A stretch of 56,273 nt of DNA from Ascoidea tarda (nom. inval.) (lineage: Eukaryota > Ascomycota > Saccharomycetes > Ascoideales > Ascoideaceae): positions 1-56,273 of the forward strand of contig JAKTTS010000036.1 in NCBI GenBank assembly GCA_030560485.1, written 5' to 3'. The notes beneath the pieces are model-generated. The model had not been told where the DNA came from. It searched no databases and saw nothing but the letters and a program-made list of their open reading frames with translations. The stretch's first letter is position 1. Each line of letters begins with the position of its first letter. Of this stretch, positions 1 to 9,424 are shown one piece after another. Made by a program: the position numbers and the translations under genes.

Positions 1-55
<55 letters not shown>

Positions 56-109
56 TCAATAACAATAACAATAACAATATCAATATCAATATCAATATCA
101 ATATCAATT
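1..109 (+). repeat. (AAT)n / (AAT-ATC) trinucleotide tract inside OSH3
   Basis: Pure AAT repeats at 1-54, then alternating AAT, AAC and ATC codons to about 109. They encode poly-Asn followed by Asn-Ile repeats just before the GOLD-like segment. The tract runs into the window edge, so its full length is unknown. Confidence 0.9.
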
Positions 110-3100
110 CGTTATCTCCTGGAGTTTATGCTTTTATTTTTGATAATACTTTCTCAAAAAGTATTTCAAAAAAGTTGAAATTTAATCAATATATTTCTCC
201 TAATGAACATTTAGACCAAAAACCAACCTTTAACACTGAATCATTATTTCAAAATAAATCAAGATCTTCTTCAATTAAAACTCTTAGTTTTCCTCCAAAT
301 TTTTTAGATTTAAACAACTCAAATACAAATTTAAATTCAAACTTAATTGACCAAATAAACTTGAACTATGAAATAAAAGACAAAAAAAATATACTAACTT
401 CAAAAAATGGTCAATATATTCAAGGTTATTTACTTAAAAAGAAAAGAAAAAAATCTCAAAAGAGTTATCTGAAGAGATTTTTTTTATTAAATTTCAAGCA
501 TGGCATTTTAAATTATTATTTAAACGAAAACTCAAACATTTTAAGAGGAAACATGCTAATCAATTTGGTGGAAATTATTGCAATTAAAAAAAAAAGACAA
601 ATTGTAATTGATAGTGGTGGTGAAATTTGGCATTTAAAGGCCTTAAATGATTATGATTGGACTGTTTGGGTTTCTGCCTTAGATGTCATCAGATCAAACT
701 CAACAAAAAACATCACCAAAAACAACAATAATATCCATAATATCCATAATATCAATAATATCAATAATAAAGTGAATTTTAAAAATATTTTGGGTTTATC
801 CTCAAATAATAATAATAATTTATTCCATAGCGGGTTTTCGACTTCTTTCTTTGATAAACTTGAATCGGTTCAAAATCAAATTGATCTGAATAAGGTTTTA
901 GTTCAAAATTTACTTGATGCTTTAAACACAAAACATCATCGTTTATTGTCTCATGCCCATTATAATAAAATGCCTTCAACCTCTTCATCTGACTTGATTT
1001 CTCCAATCTCAGCTCTTAATTTGAATCGCAAAAATTCATCTGTATCCTTAATTTCCGCCCATTCTTCAAATAGTGCTACTAATAATAACTTTCGTAAAAT
1101 TCAAAATCATAATATTGATCAAAATATCAACAATAATCCTAGAAATACAGATATCAATCTTTCTCAATTTTCAGATCATACACCTCGTCCAAGAAGGAAG
1201 TCCGTTTGGAGAAGAAAAAAAAGTTACAATGATGATCCCAAGATTCAAAATATTTCTTCACAAAAGTTTGACATCAATAATATCTACGCTAACTCTTCTA
1301 ACACTTTTAATAAAAATGAAATTTCAAATGAAAGTTTGAACAATTTTGAAAATGAAAAATTTGACTTAACTTTTGATTTAACTTTTGAAATTTCTCTTTG
1401 CAAAAAGTTGTATATGAAACTAAATGAACTTAGTAATTCTGTTTTTGATTTGGTGATTGGTGATCCCTCTAAGAAGGATAGTTCAGATGATACTAAGTCA
1501 ATTTCAACTTTGACGGTAAATAGAGAACACAATAATACAAACGATCTTGAAAGAGTGTTATCAAGAAATTCTTTATTTTCCAACGATGAGTTTGTGGATG
1601 CAAATGAGTATTTGGAATCTGTCAAGTCTAAAGATCAGGGAGTTATTTTAATTGATGATCAAAACGTCGAATATGATGACGGTGATCTTTCTGATGAAAA
1701 CCTATTGGTTTATGATGAAGATGAGGATGATGATATTATCTTAGAGAATAATAAAGAAAATTACTCAAACCAAGCTTTGGTCAAAAAATCAAAAAACAGT
1801 ATTTTGGAAAACGATAAAAATAAAAACAAAACTATGTTTGATAACCAAAAAGCTGAATTTTTAACGATATCCAAAAAAGATTATTTGGAAAAAAAAGAGG
1901 CTGAACCTTTGGAAATTGAAAATGACCTTTACCCATTACCTATTTTGGGTTCTCCAATAGAAAGAAGATATGATATTCCCGAATATACTTGCACACCACC
2001 AAGTTTCTTTCAATTTTTAAAAAACAATGTTGGTAAAGATTTAGCGTCAATTGCAATGCCTGTAACTGCTAATGAGCCATTGTCGATGATTCAAAAATTT
2101 TCGGAAATGTGTGAATATGTTAATTTGATAGACAAAACAATTGAAATTAACAATACAGATGATTTTGGTGAAAGAATTTTGCGGATTGCAACATATGCCG
2201 TGAGTTATTTATCATCAATGAGAATAAAAGAAAGAAGTGTTCGAAAACCTTTTAATCCCTTGCTTGGAGAGACTTTTGAACTTGTGAGGGATGACTTGGG
2301 TATCAGATTTGTCTGTGAAAAAGTTTCTCACCGGCCACCAATTATATGTTTTAGGATTGAAAGCAAACACTGGAAGATTGATTACAGCGTTCTCCCAACT
2401 CAAAAATTTTGGGCCAAGAGTGTTGAGATTATTAAGATTAGAGAAATAAAGTTGAAATTTAATAGATCTGGGTTGGTCTATACCTGGACCCAGCCGACAA
2501 CAATGATTAGAAATATTATTGCCGGGGAAAGATATGTTGAACCTGTAGAAACCACTACAATATATTGTTCAAATGGTGAAAAAGCATTGATTGAATTCAA
2601 GGCTGGAGGTATGTTTTCTGGCAGATCAGAAGAATTAAATATCAAGGCTTGGGACTCAAATGGAAACCAACAACCATATATAGTTAAAGGAACATGGACA
2701 AACTCTCTTGTTTTAACTAATGACTTAGGTGAAAACAAGTCTAAAAAAAATAAAAAGCAAAACATTTTTGAAAAAGAAATATGGAAAGTTGGACCTACTG
2801 TTGATAATTGCAAAAAAAAATATGGGTTTACATTGTTTGCAGCGCAATTAAATGAAATAACTTTTATTGAGAAAGGTTATTTACCACCAACAGACTCAAG
2901 ATTGAGACCTGATCTTAAATTGTATGTTGAGGGGGATATTGATAGAGCACAAGAAATCAAATTGGAATTAGAACAACACCAAAGAGACAGAAGAAATCAC
3001 AATCAAGAAATTCCTCCTAAATTTTTTCGAAAGATTGGTAAAGATGACAGTACTGAATTAAATTGGGAATTCATTGATGGTGAAAAAAGTTATTGGCATC

Positions 3101-3162
3101 GAAGAAAGAAAAGAGATTGGAGCGATTTACTTCAATTATACCCGGTTTCCTCTACAAGCTAA
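1..3162 (+). CDS. OSH3: Oxysterol-binding protein homologue Osh3 (5' truncated by window edge)
   Basis: Sterol/phosphoinositide transfer protein of ER contact sites. The frame is open from base 1, so the true start lies outside the window; the first in-window candidate at 175 is only a TTG. In order: an Asn tract (1-109), the end of a GOLD-like segment (GVYAFIFDNTFSKS, about 121-165), a PH domain (about 415-690), an Asn/Ser-rich linker, an FFAT-like motif EFVDANE at 1588-1608, and an OSBP-related domain from about 1960 with the signature VSHRPP at about 2323-2340. GOLD plus PH plus FFAT plus ORD is the architecture of yeast Osh3 rather than Osh1/2 (ankyrin) or Osh4-7 (ORD only). The FFAT motif would bind VAP proteins (Scs2) on the ER. 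The visible part encodes 1053 residues, already about the length I recall for S. cerevisiae Osh3. Confidence 0.93.
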
Positions 3163-3227
3163 TAGTTAAAAATGGCAAAAGAAACTATATGGTTGTTTAG
3201 TTACGGTTTAAAAATTTAATAATATAG

Positions 3228-4601
3228 TCACAGTAATAAAACTGTTTTTAAAGTATAGGTAACTATAGAGGGCATTGATATAAACAAAACGGGATATTCA
3301 ATTAGTAAGCAAACTGCCAAACAATCCATTTGGAAAGAGTTATTACTATCAGTATCATAAGTGCTAATCTTATTGCACTGGTCATCTTGACTTTCGATTT
3401 CTATTGTGTTTTGACCTTCTTGCAAGATTTTCATTTTATGAGAATACAAGACTGTCAAATATACTTGTGCAGTAAAACTTGGTAGACCAAAACCTAATAT
3501 AATCACAAATGCCAAAACTTTTCCATCTGTGTTTGACATAATCCAATTTAATTGAATTAATTTTTTGACCCATGCTATACCAATTATTGGCATTATTATC
3601 AATTTGATAATTGTCATAATTATACAAGTTAGTAGAAATTTTTTGTCAAGATTTTTGATTTTTAATTTAGATAAGGTTGCACCTAATAATGTCAAACCTA
3701 AGGGAACCTGAGATGATCCAACATAAGCAGAAAAATCCACTAAAAAATTCAAAGGGGGTTTTTTGTCTGGTGCATTTTTTATATTCAAAGATGGATCATA
3801 CACAAACAATCCTCTTAGATATGGAACCAAAGCAAATATAAGAGAAATTATTAAAGATATGGACACAGGATGAAGAAAATTAAAAAGAAAATGCTTTATC
3901 GTTTTTGCTATTTTTTTTGTTATGGTTAGTGTTTGTACATTATTAGAACTATTTTTATTCAACTGTTCAATATCTCTTGGTTTTTTACCTTGACTGTTTT
4001 TGAAATCTAGTTTAATCAATTTATAACCACCAAAATTAAACATCATAAATTTTAATATTGCCATAAATATACAAATATAGGCAATTCCTTTGTCTGCCTG
4101 AATTTCGTTGAATATTAAGTAATTATTGTCTACATCACTTTTATCAGCCAATGTTTGAATATAAGCAATTGGGAAATCACTAACACTTTGAAACATACAC
4201 ACAACTAAAAAGCCTCCAAAAAAATTGGATGGAACAAAGAAAATCAGATTTAAAATTATACCATAAATTAAGGAACCAATGTATAATATTAAAGAGCTCA
4301 ATAAAATTATAGCAATTTGTTTCAATTCATTTTTTGTTATATTTGTAATAATTTTGTTGAAAATTAAACAAGGTAACAAAAAATAAATTATCATTGACGA
4401 TAAATCTTTTATTGTGTTGCTATTTAAAACCTTCTTTTTTCCTAAAAAACATCCAGATAAAATTATGAGATAAATTTTTAGAATAGGTTTTATTGAACAC
4501 CATATAGTTGTTGATAATGAAAAAGTTAATTCCGTGGTTGATGCCATTTTATACCAATATTCTGTTTTCAAACTGCTTGAATTACAAATGGAAAACAACA
4601 T
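3228..4601 (-). CDS. Auxin-efflux-carrier-like membrane transport protein (YBR287W/ECM3 family)
   Basis: Predicted multi-pass transporter of the Mem_trans (PIN-like) family, in yeast mostly in the ER or vacuolar membrane, substrate unsettled. An N-terminal block of about four hydrophobic helices contains FLLPCLIFNKII, the conserved family motif. A cytosolic loop (about residues 190-230) follows, then a C-terminal helix block with SSQVPLGLTLLGA and a proline-containing motif LPSFTAQVYL. ATG at 4601 gives 457 aa; the codon before it is TTG. A second ATG at 4547 (MASTTEL) aligns better with family N-termini and could be the true start. It is convergent with OSH3 (65 bp apart) and divergent from RPF1. 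The last sense codon is CTG. Which yeast paralogue it matches (YBR287W, ECM3, YNL095C, YLR152C) cannot be settled by eye. Confidence 0.8.
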   Translation of the reverse strand: MLFSICNSSSLKTEYWYKMASTTELTFSLSTTIWCSIKPILKIYLIILSGCFLGKKKVLNSNTIKDLSSMIIYFLLPCLIFNKIITNITKNELKQIAIILLSSLILYIGSLIYGIILNLIFFVPSNFFGGFLVVCMFQSVSDFPIAYIQTLADKSDVDNNYLIFNEIQADKGIAYICIFMAILKFMMFNFGGYKLIKLDFKNSQGKKPRDIEQLNKNSSNNVQTLTITKKIAKTIKHFLFNFLHPVSISLIISLIFALVPYLRGLFVYDPSLNIKNAPDKKPPLNFLVDFSAYVGSSQVPLGLTLLGATLSKLKIKNLDKKFLLTCIIMTIIKLIIMPIIGIAWVKKLIQLNWIMSNTDGKVLAFVIILGFGLPSFTAQVYLTVLYSHKMKILQEGQNTIEIESQDDQCNKISTYDTDSNNSFQMDCLAVCLLIEYPVLFISMPSIVTYTLKTVLLL

Positions 4602-5200
4602 CAAGAGTGGTGCTTTATAGGATTTTATATAATGTTATACAATTCTGTTTAATAAGGATTGAATTGAACTAATTTATTGAATACATCTTTGCTAATTAGT
4701 TTATTGGATAATACGCTATCAAGAGGTTGTAAATGGTAATAAACGGTAATAAACGGTAGTCAGCGGTGTTATTGACTTGGTGAGAATGACTAGACATGGT
4801 CCAATTCAAAATTAGTGGGCACTGTGAATAGAATAATAGCTGGTGCCACAGACAGCTAAAACGTGAGCAGTTTTTCTTGCCAGTTTTTTTGCAAAAATTC
4901 ATAGTAGACAAAAATAATGTAGCAGGCCGATATCCTAATATAATTTATTGCTATTAATTAGAGATTTACTTTAAAATACATTATAAGAACAATCACAAGT
5001 GATTGAATAAATTCCGAGGGTTATTTCATACCGGAATACAGATCACGGTGCAACTAAAATATATAGCAGAACGTTAGATGTAGGATGACCGGTTGAAATT
5101 TTTTTTTTTCAATGATTTTGCAATAAACCATCTTTTCATTTTTTTGAGTTGATTTTCTGAACAGAGGAATAAAGATAAGGGTGCATAATATAAAAACAAA
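4602..5200. promoter_or_regulatory. Divergent promoter region, transporter / RPF1
   Basis: About 600 bp without a supported gene. It holds a 10-bp tandem repeat GGTAATAAAC (4735-4754, a degenerate third unit to 4764) and an AT-rich stretch with a TATA-like TATAAAAA about 10 bp before the RPF1 ATG. No CACGTG box is present, unlike many promoters in this window. Short open frames on both strands have no protein-like features. Confidence 0.5.
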
Positions 5201-6070
5201 ATGGGAATCGAAAAAGCTAATCATTTTAAAATTAGAAATAAAGATATTCGTTCTAAGATTAATATTCAAAGAAAAAAGGAGAAAACGCAGCAAAAAAGGG
5301 AAAAAAGAAAAGTGCAAAAAGAACAAAATTTACCAAAACAAATACCTGCAACTATCGAATCCAAAAGAGTTTTTGATGAAACTATTGAAAAACAGGTTGA
5401 AAAAGATAATGAAAGTAAAGAGTTTAGTTCTTATTATGAGGAAGGTTTTGAACCAAAAATATTGATTACATCATCGCCAAAGCCTCATAAAGACACATAT
5501 AAATTTATCGAGTTTTTTAGTGAATTATTCAATGATATAACGTTTACTAAAAGACAATCCAAATACTCCATCAAAGAAATGGCAAAAATGTGTATAAAAC
5601 GGAATTTTACTTATTTAATTGTTGTGAATGAAGATGATAACAAAAAAAAAGTGAATGGCATAACATTTATCCATTTACCTGAAGGACCTAGTTTTTATTT
5701 TTCATTGTCGTCATTTGTTGATGGTAAGAAAATATTAGGGCATGGTAACGCAACAAATCATATACCTGAATTGATTTTGAACAATTTCCAAACAAACTTG
5801 GGAAAAAAAGTTGGAAGATTATTTCAAAGTTTGTTCCCACATACTCCAGAATTTGAGGGCCGACAAGTTTTAACGTTACATAACCAGCGAGATTATATTT
5901 TTTTCAGACGACACAGATATTTGTTTAAGAATGAAGAGAGAGTTGGATTACAAGAATTGGGGCCTCAATTCACATTAAGATTGCGAAGAATCCAAAAAGA
6001 CATCAAAGGTGACATCGAATGGGAATTCAAGTCAAGTATGGACAAAGACAAAAGAAAGTTTTATCTATAG
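5201..6070 (+). CDS. RPF1: Ribosome production factor 1 (Brix domain)
   Basis: Nucleolar Brix-domain protein needed for 60S subunit assembly and 5.8S/25S rRNA processing; in yeast it works with Mak16. The first 65 residues are highly basic (KKEKTQQKREKRK). The Brix domain covers roughly residues 85-270 and ends in the very conserved FFRRHRYLF, GLQELGPQFTLRLRRIQ and WEFKSSMDKDKRKFYL. The length of 289 aa is close to the yeast protein as I recall it (about 295). The ATG at 5201 starts MGIEKANHFKIRNKDIRSK, a typical Rpf1 N-terminus. In S. cerevisiae OSH3 and RPF1 both lie on the right arm of chromosome VIII, so their proximity here looks ancestral. Confidence 0.95.
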   Translation: MGIEKANHFKIRNKDIRSKINIQRKKEKTQQKREKRKVQKEQNLPKQIPATIESKRVFDETIEKQVEKDNESKEFSSYYEEGFEPKILITSSPKPHKDTYKFIEFFSELFNDITFTKRQSKYSIKEMAKMCIKRNFTYLIVVNEDDNKKKVNGITFIHLPEGPSFYFSLSSFVDGKKILGHGNATNHIPELILNNFQTNLGKKVGRLFQSLFPHTPEFEGRQVLTLHNQRDYIFFRRHRYLFKNEERVGLQELGPQFTLRLRRIQKDIKGDIEWEFKSSMDKDKRKFYL

Positions 6071-6542
6071 TGGTTGGTATTTGGCTATTGGCCCGGAGAA
6101 AGTCACCATGGCAGTGGAAGTAGCGTCAGCATAGCTTTACGCTTTTGAGTTGTTTTGCTCTTTCGTCTCACGCTTCTTTGTGCCGTCTGCATCTATATGT
6201 TTGCATCCGCATTTATTGCATTTTTATCTGCAATGCTATGCAATTCAAGGCGTAGAATTCTATCAATACGAAAGCCGTTTTGTGTTGTGGCGGGTTTTTC
6301 CAAAAACCGCCTTTGGAGAGTGCTTTTTGTCGCATACTTCTCAAACAGCACAAAAGGTTTGAACGCGCGCACGTGACAAATACCAAAAGCGGAAAGTGCA
6401 AACCACACCGAATTTACAGTTCCACCTCAGATCAAGTTTTGTAAGAGTTGAGAGATAGCCAAATACAGCCAAAAATATATAACAGTCCAAATTGCTAGCA
6501 CAATGAATTATCCATTCTTTTTACGTTTTTCTTTGTTGCAGA
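6071..6542. promoter_or_regulatory. Intergenic/promoter region upstream of the Thi74-like gene
   Basis: About 470 bp. An imperfect inverted repeat at 6289-6311 pairs GGCGGGTTTTT with AAAAACCGCC (one bulged G). A CACGTG box lies at 6370-6375 inside GCGCGCACGTGAC. The stretch just before the ATG ends in a pyrimidine-rich run and CAG, one base before the ATG at 6543. With a possible GTAAGA near 6440 this could be a 5'UTR intron, but there is no clear branch point, so I do not call one. Confidence 0.5.
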
Positions 6543-8381
6543 ATGCCATCTTATTCAGAAAGTGCACCTTTGCTTTTGCAGAACTCTCCCATTCTTGTTC
6601 CCTACTCCAATCTAGTTCTTGCTCAGTTCCCCAAACCTGGAAGTAATAAGAATTATATTAATGCCAATTTTTTTAACAATTTCAAAAAAAAATTTAACAA
6701 AGTATTGTCTCGTGAAAGAAGACTTTATTTGTTGGGTTTATTTTATTTATTTATCACTGTTTCAACCTGGATTATTTCTTTACAGCTAAATAATTTATTG
6801 TTAAAAACTGACGGAGATGAAGAAAATGGAAATGGAAGTGGAAATGGAAACTCTAATACTGATCATCATAACTATGATAAACCTGTTTTCATCAGTTTTT
6901 TCACTGGTTCTCTATACGCCTTATATTTGATTCCTGAATTTTTTAAAATACTTAAAAGACTCTTTTTGAATCAAAAAGTTACTATTTTTCCTTCTTATAC
7001 TTCTGATAATCTTGATGATGATCTTAATACTGCTCGGATCAATTATACCAATTATTTTTTCATTGCAATGATGATTTCCTGGTTGTATTTTTTTTACAAT
7101 TATGCTGCTTTGGCTGCTTTAGAATATACGTCTGCTTCTAATGCCACCATTTTAAACACTTGCACCTCTATTTTTACTTTGATTTTAGGATGTATTTTAA
7201 AAATTGAGAAGTTTAATGTTATTAAATCCATCAGTGTTATTTTATCGGTGATTGGGATTATTTTTTTAACGTTTTTATCAAATCATAACAGTGTCACCAA
7301 TATTTCTAATAATAACAATAGTATTGTTGTTTTCTATAAAGAAAATGCAATTTTGGGAAATTCTCTTGTTTTATTAAGTTGCTTTTGTTATTCTGTTTAT
7401 CTTTTGTTTAATCAAATTAAGATTGGATCCACTCAGAATCACGTTGATGATCTAAAATCGAAGAATTTTGAAATGGTTAATGATGAATCATTTATATTTG
7501 ATTTTTCATTACAAAATTGCAGAGTGTTATTTGGATTTGTTGGGTTGTCTACATTTTTAACATGTTGGCCATATGTTATGTTAGCTGATCTTACGGGATT
7601 AGAAATTTTTCAAAATCCATTTTTGATAAAAAAAATATTTTTAATTTTATTCATGACTAGTTTGTTGACGGTTTTATCAGATTACTTTTGTGTTTTGGGA
7701 ATGCTATTAACATCCCCTTTAACAAGTGCTATATCGTTGACAACAGCAATTCCTATAACAATGCTATTAGATTCATTAATATACGGGTTTAGTAAAAAAT
7801 CAGTGTTTTATTATTTTGGAATTTTATTGATTTTTATAAGTTTTATTCTTGTGAACTTTCAAAATTCCAATGAGATTATTATAAATAATGTTGAGGAAAT
7901 TATCGATAGCGAATTTTTTGGGAATAATAATATGAATGATTATGGTTATGATGATGGTGGCGATGACAATTACAATGACAATGACAATCGCAATGACAAT
8001 CGCAATGACAATGGCATTATTAATTTGGTTGGAAGTAGCGGTAGTCATAATAAGGATAAGAAGAAAAACAGTAATTTTAGTTTCAATGGGAATGATAAGG
8101 TCAATGATAGGGAAGATGAAAATAAAAAGGATATTGAGAATGGGAATGTAGTTGAGATTGAGAATAATGGAAAAGGAAAAGGAAAAGGAAAAGGAAAAGG
8201 AAAATCAGTTGATTTGTCACCAATCTTATCATCAATTTCTAATTTGAAAAATTCGCCCATATTGATGGTAACGTCACCAATTTTGTTTTCAAACAATTTA
8301 ATTGATAATATTTTTAACGAGAATTTCGATAATAACCAGGATATTCCTGAATTTTTTATTGAGGAATCCAATCAAAAGTAA
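6543..8381 (+). CDS. EamA/SLC35F-like transporter, Thi74/YML018C family
   Basis: Predicted drug/metabolite-superfamily transporter; the yeast relatives are Thi74 (mitochondrial, thiamine-responsive) and the vacuolar-membrane protein YML018C. About ten hydrophobic helices span residues 60-440. Diagnostic similarity includes FFGFVGL-like FVGLSTFLTCWP and MLLTSPLTSAISLTTAIPI, corresponding to MLLTSPLTVTVGL in YML018C. Two features stand out. A hydrophilic insertion (EENGNGSGNGN) sits in the first lumenal loop. A long tail of about 150 residues follows the last helix, rich in Asp/Asn and ending near six Gly-Lys pairs (8169-8204). Total 612 aa against roughly 400 in the yeast relatives. Transport substrate unknown. 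A YML018C-like gene and ERV25 (YML012W) in the same window echo chromosome XIII linkage in S. cerevisiae. Confidence 0.82.
   Translation: MPSYSESAPLLLQNSPILVPYSNLVLAQFPKPGSNKNYINANFFNNFKKKFNKVLSRERRLYLLGLFYLFITVSTWIISLQLNNLLLKTDGDEENGNGSGNGNSNTDHHNYDKPVFISFFTGSLYALYLIPEFFKILKRLFLNQKVTIFPSYTSDNLDDDLNTARINYTNYFFIAMMISWLYFFYNYAALAALEYTSASNATILNTCTSIFTLILGCILKIEKFNVIKSISVILSVIGIIFLTFLSNHNSVTNISNNNNSIVVFYKENAILGNSLVLLSCFCYSVYLLFNQIKIGSTQNHVDDLKSKNFEMVNDESFIFDFSLQNCRVLFGFVGLSTFLTCWPYVMLADLTGLEIFQNPFLIKKIFLILFMTSLLTVLSDYFCVLGMLLTSPLTSAISLTTAIPITMLLDSLIYGFSKKSVFYYFGILLIFISFILVNFQNSNEIIINNVEEIIDSEFFGNNNMNDYGYDDGGDDNYNDNDNRNDNRNDNGIINLVGSSGSHNKDKKKNSNFSFNGNDKVNDREDENKKDIENGNVVEIENNGKGKGKGKGKGKSVDLSPILSSISNLKNSPILMVTSPILFSNNLIDNIFNENFDNNQDIPEFFIEESNQK
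8169..8204 (+). repeat. (GGAAAA)6 hexanucleotide repeat
   Basis: Six perfect GGAAAA units inside the Thi74-like gene, encoding alternating Gly-Lys in the cytosolic tail. Confidence 0.95.
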
Positions 8382-8633
8382 TTGTTAGAAAATTTGACAA
8401 TAAATTGAATTGGATTGGTTGTTTTTTTTATTTGTTTTGATAGATTGTAACTTCGGGATATTTATATTGGGTTTTGGTTTGTTATTTTCGTTTTGATTTA
8501 TTTTGAATTATTTCAAATTAATTTGAATTGTTTTATTTTACTTTATTTTATTTTAGATTTAATAAATGTGGATTTCTATAAAGTTTATAAAATCGGCAAG
8601 TTCGAGAGTGTAGAAGAGCAGAAAAACAACTGA

Positions 8634-9219
8634 TCATTTGTTTGTGATTTCATTTTTGAGAAATACTTCAGTAAAATGAGATATTTGCTGGAAATTAAAT
8701 TCAAAGCCATTAATTCCTCCATAGTACGGATCATCAACAATAGCAGGAAATTGATCACTTTTCTCATTATATTTGCCAAATAAAGAGAGGTGGGCTTTAG
8801 AATGCTTTGGCTGTATCCTTTTCAAGTTAGATAAGTTGGAATCGTCCATCGCGAAAATGAAATCAAAAGCTTCAAAGTGCTTGGGAGAAATTTTCTGAGC
8901 ACGATGATCAACTGTAATGTGGTGTCTGAGGCAAGTCTGCTCAGATCTATAGTCTGGCAATTCTCCAATGTGGTAGGCAGCTGTGCCGAAAGAGTCGATT
9001 TTGTCAAAGTGACTGTGCAAGCCTTTTTGCTTGACGATGTGCCTGAAAATAGCTTCAGCCATGGGGGAGCGACAGCTGGAAGGAAAGATGTAACGAGTGA
9101 TTAGTAGATGTTGAAGGATGTGCAAAAGGAGAAGGAAAAGAAGGAGATGCATACATGTTACCGAGGCAGACAAAAGCTACAGAGATCTTCTGGTGCAGCA
9201 GACTCTCGCGTTGGGGCAT
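8634..9219 (-). CDS. LTP1: Low-molecular-weight protein tyrosine phosphatase, two exons
   Basis: Cytosolic acid phosphatase acting on phosphotyrosine. Exon 1 is 9219-9155 and exon 2 is 9075-8634, joined across a 79-nt intron; the product is 168 aa (yeast Ltp1 is about 161). A conceptual splice gives VAFVCLGNICRSPMAEA, the family P-loop CX5R (Cys18 to Arg24), split by the intron after AAC-AT. Further support: IDSFGTAAYHIGE, a DDSN segment, and the general-acid loop DDPYYGG near the C-terminus. The single-exon reading from 9173 is wrong, because it replaces the P-loop start with intron translation. It is divergent from DNF3 with 205 bp between the ATGs. Exon 1 is GC-rich compared with the gene body. 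Confidence 0.93.
9076..9154 (-). other. LTP1 intron (79 nt)
   Basis: The donor is GTATGC at 9154. A branch-point-like TACTAAT lies about 25-30 nt before the acceptor TTCCTTCCAG, which ends at 9076. Joining restores the CX5R phosphatase loop in frame. Confidence 0.92.
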
Positions 9220-9424
9220 TTTGTGTGGAGGAGGAGAAGGTGAAGGAGAGGTGAAGAAGAGGTGAAGGTGAAGAAGAAGCAGCAGCAGAAAAAGCAGCAG
9301 AAGCAGCAGCGGAAGGCCCGGGAAGACGGAGGTGCCTCTCCTGTACCGGTTCTGGTGGCGCTCTTCTTCTTCTTCACCTCTTCTTCACCTCTTCTGAGAA
9401 CTGAACAGCTCCAGCGTCCACACA

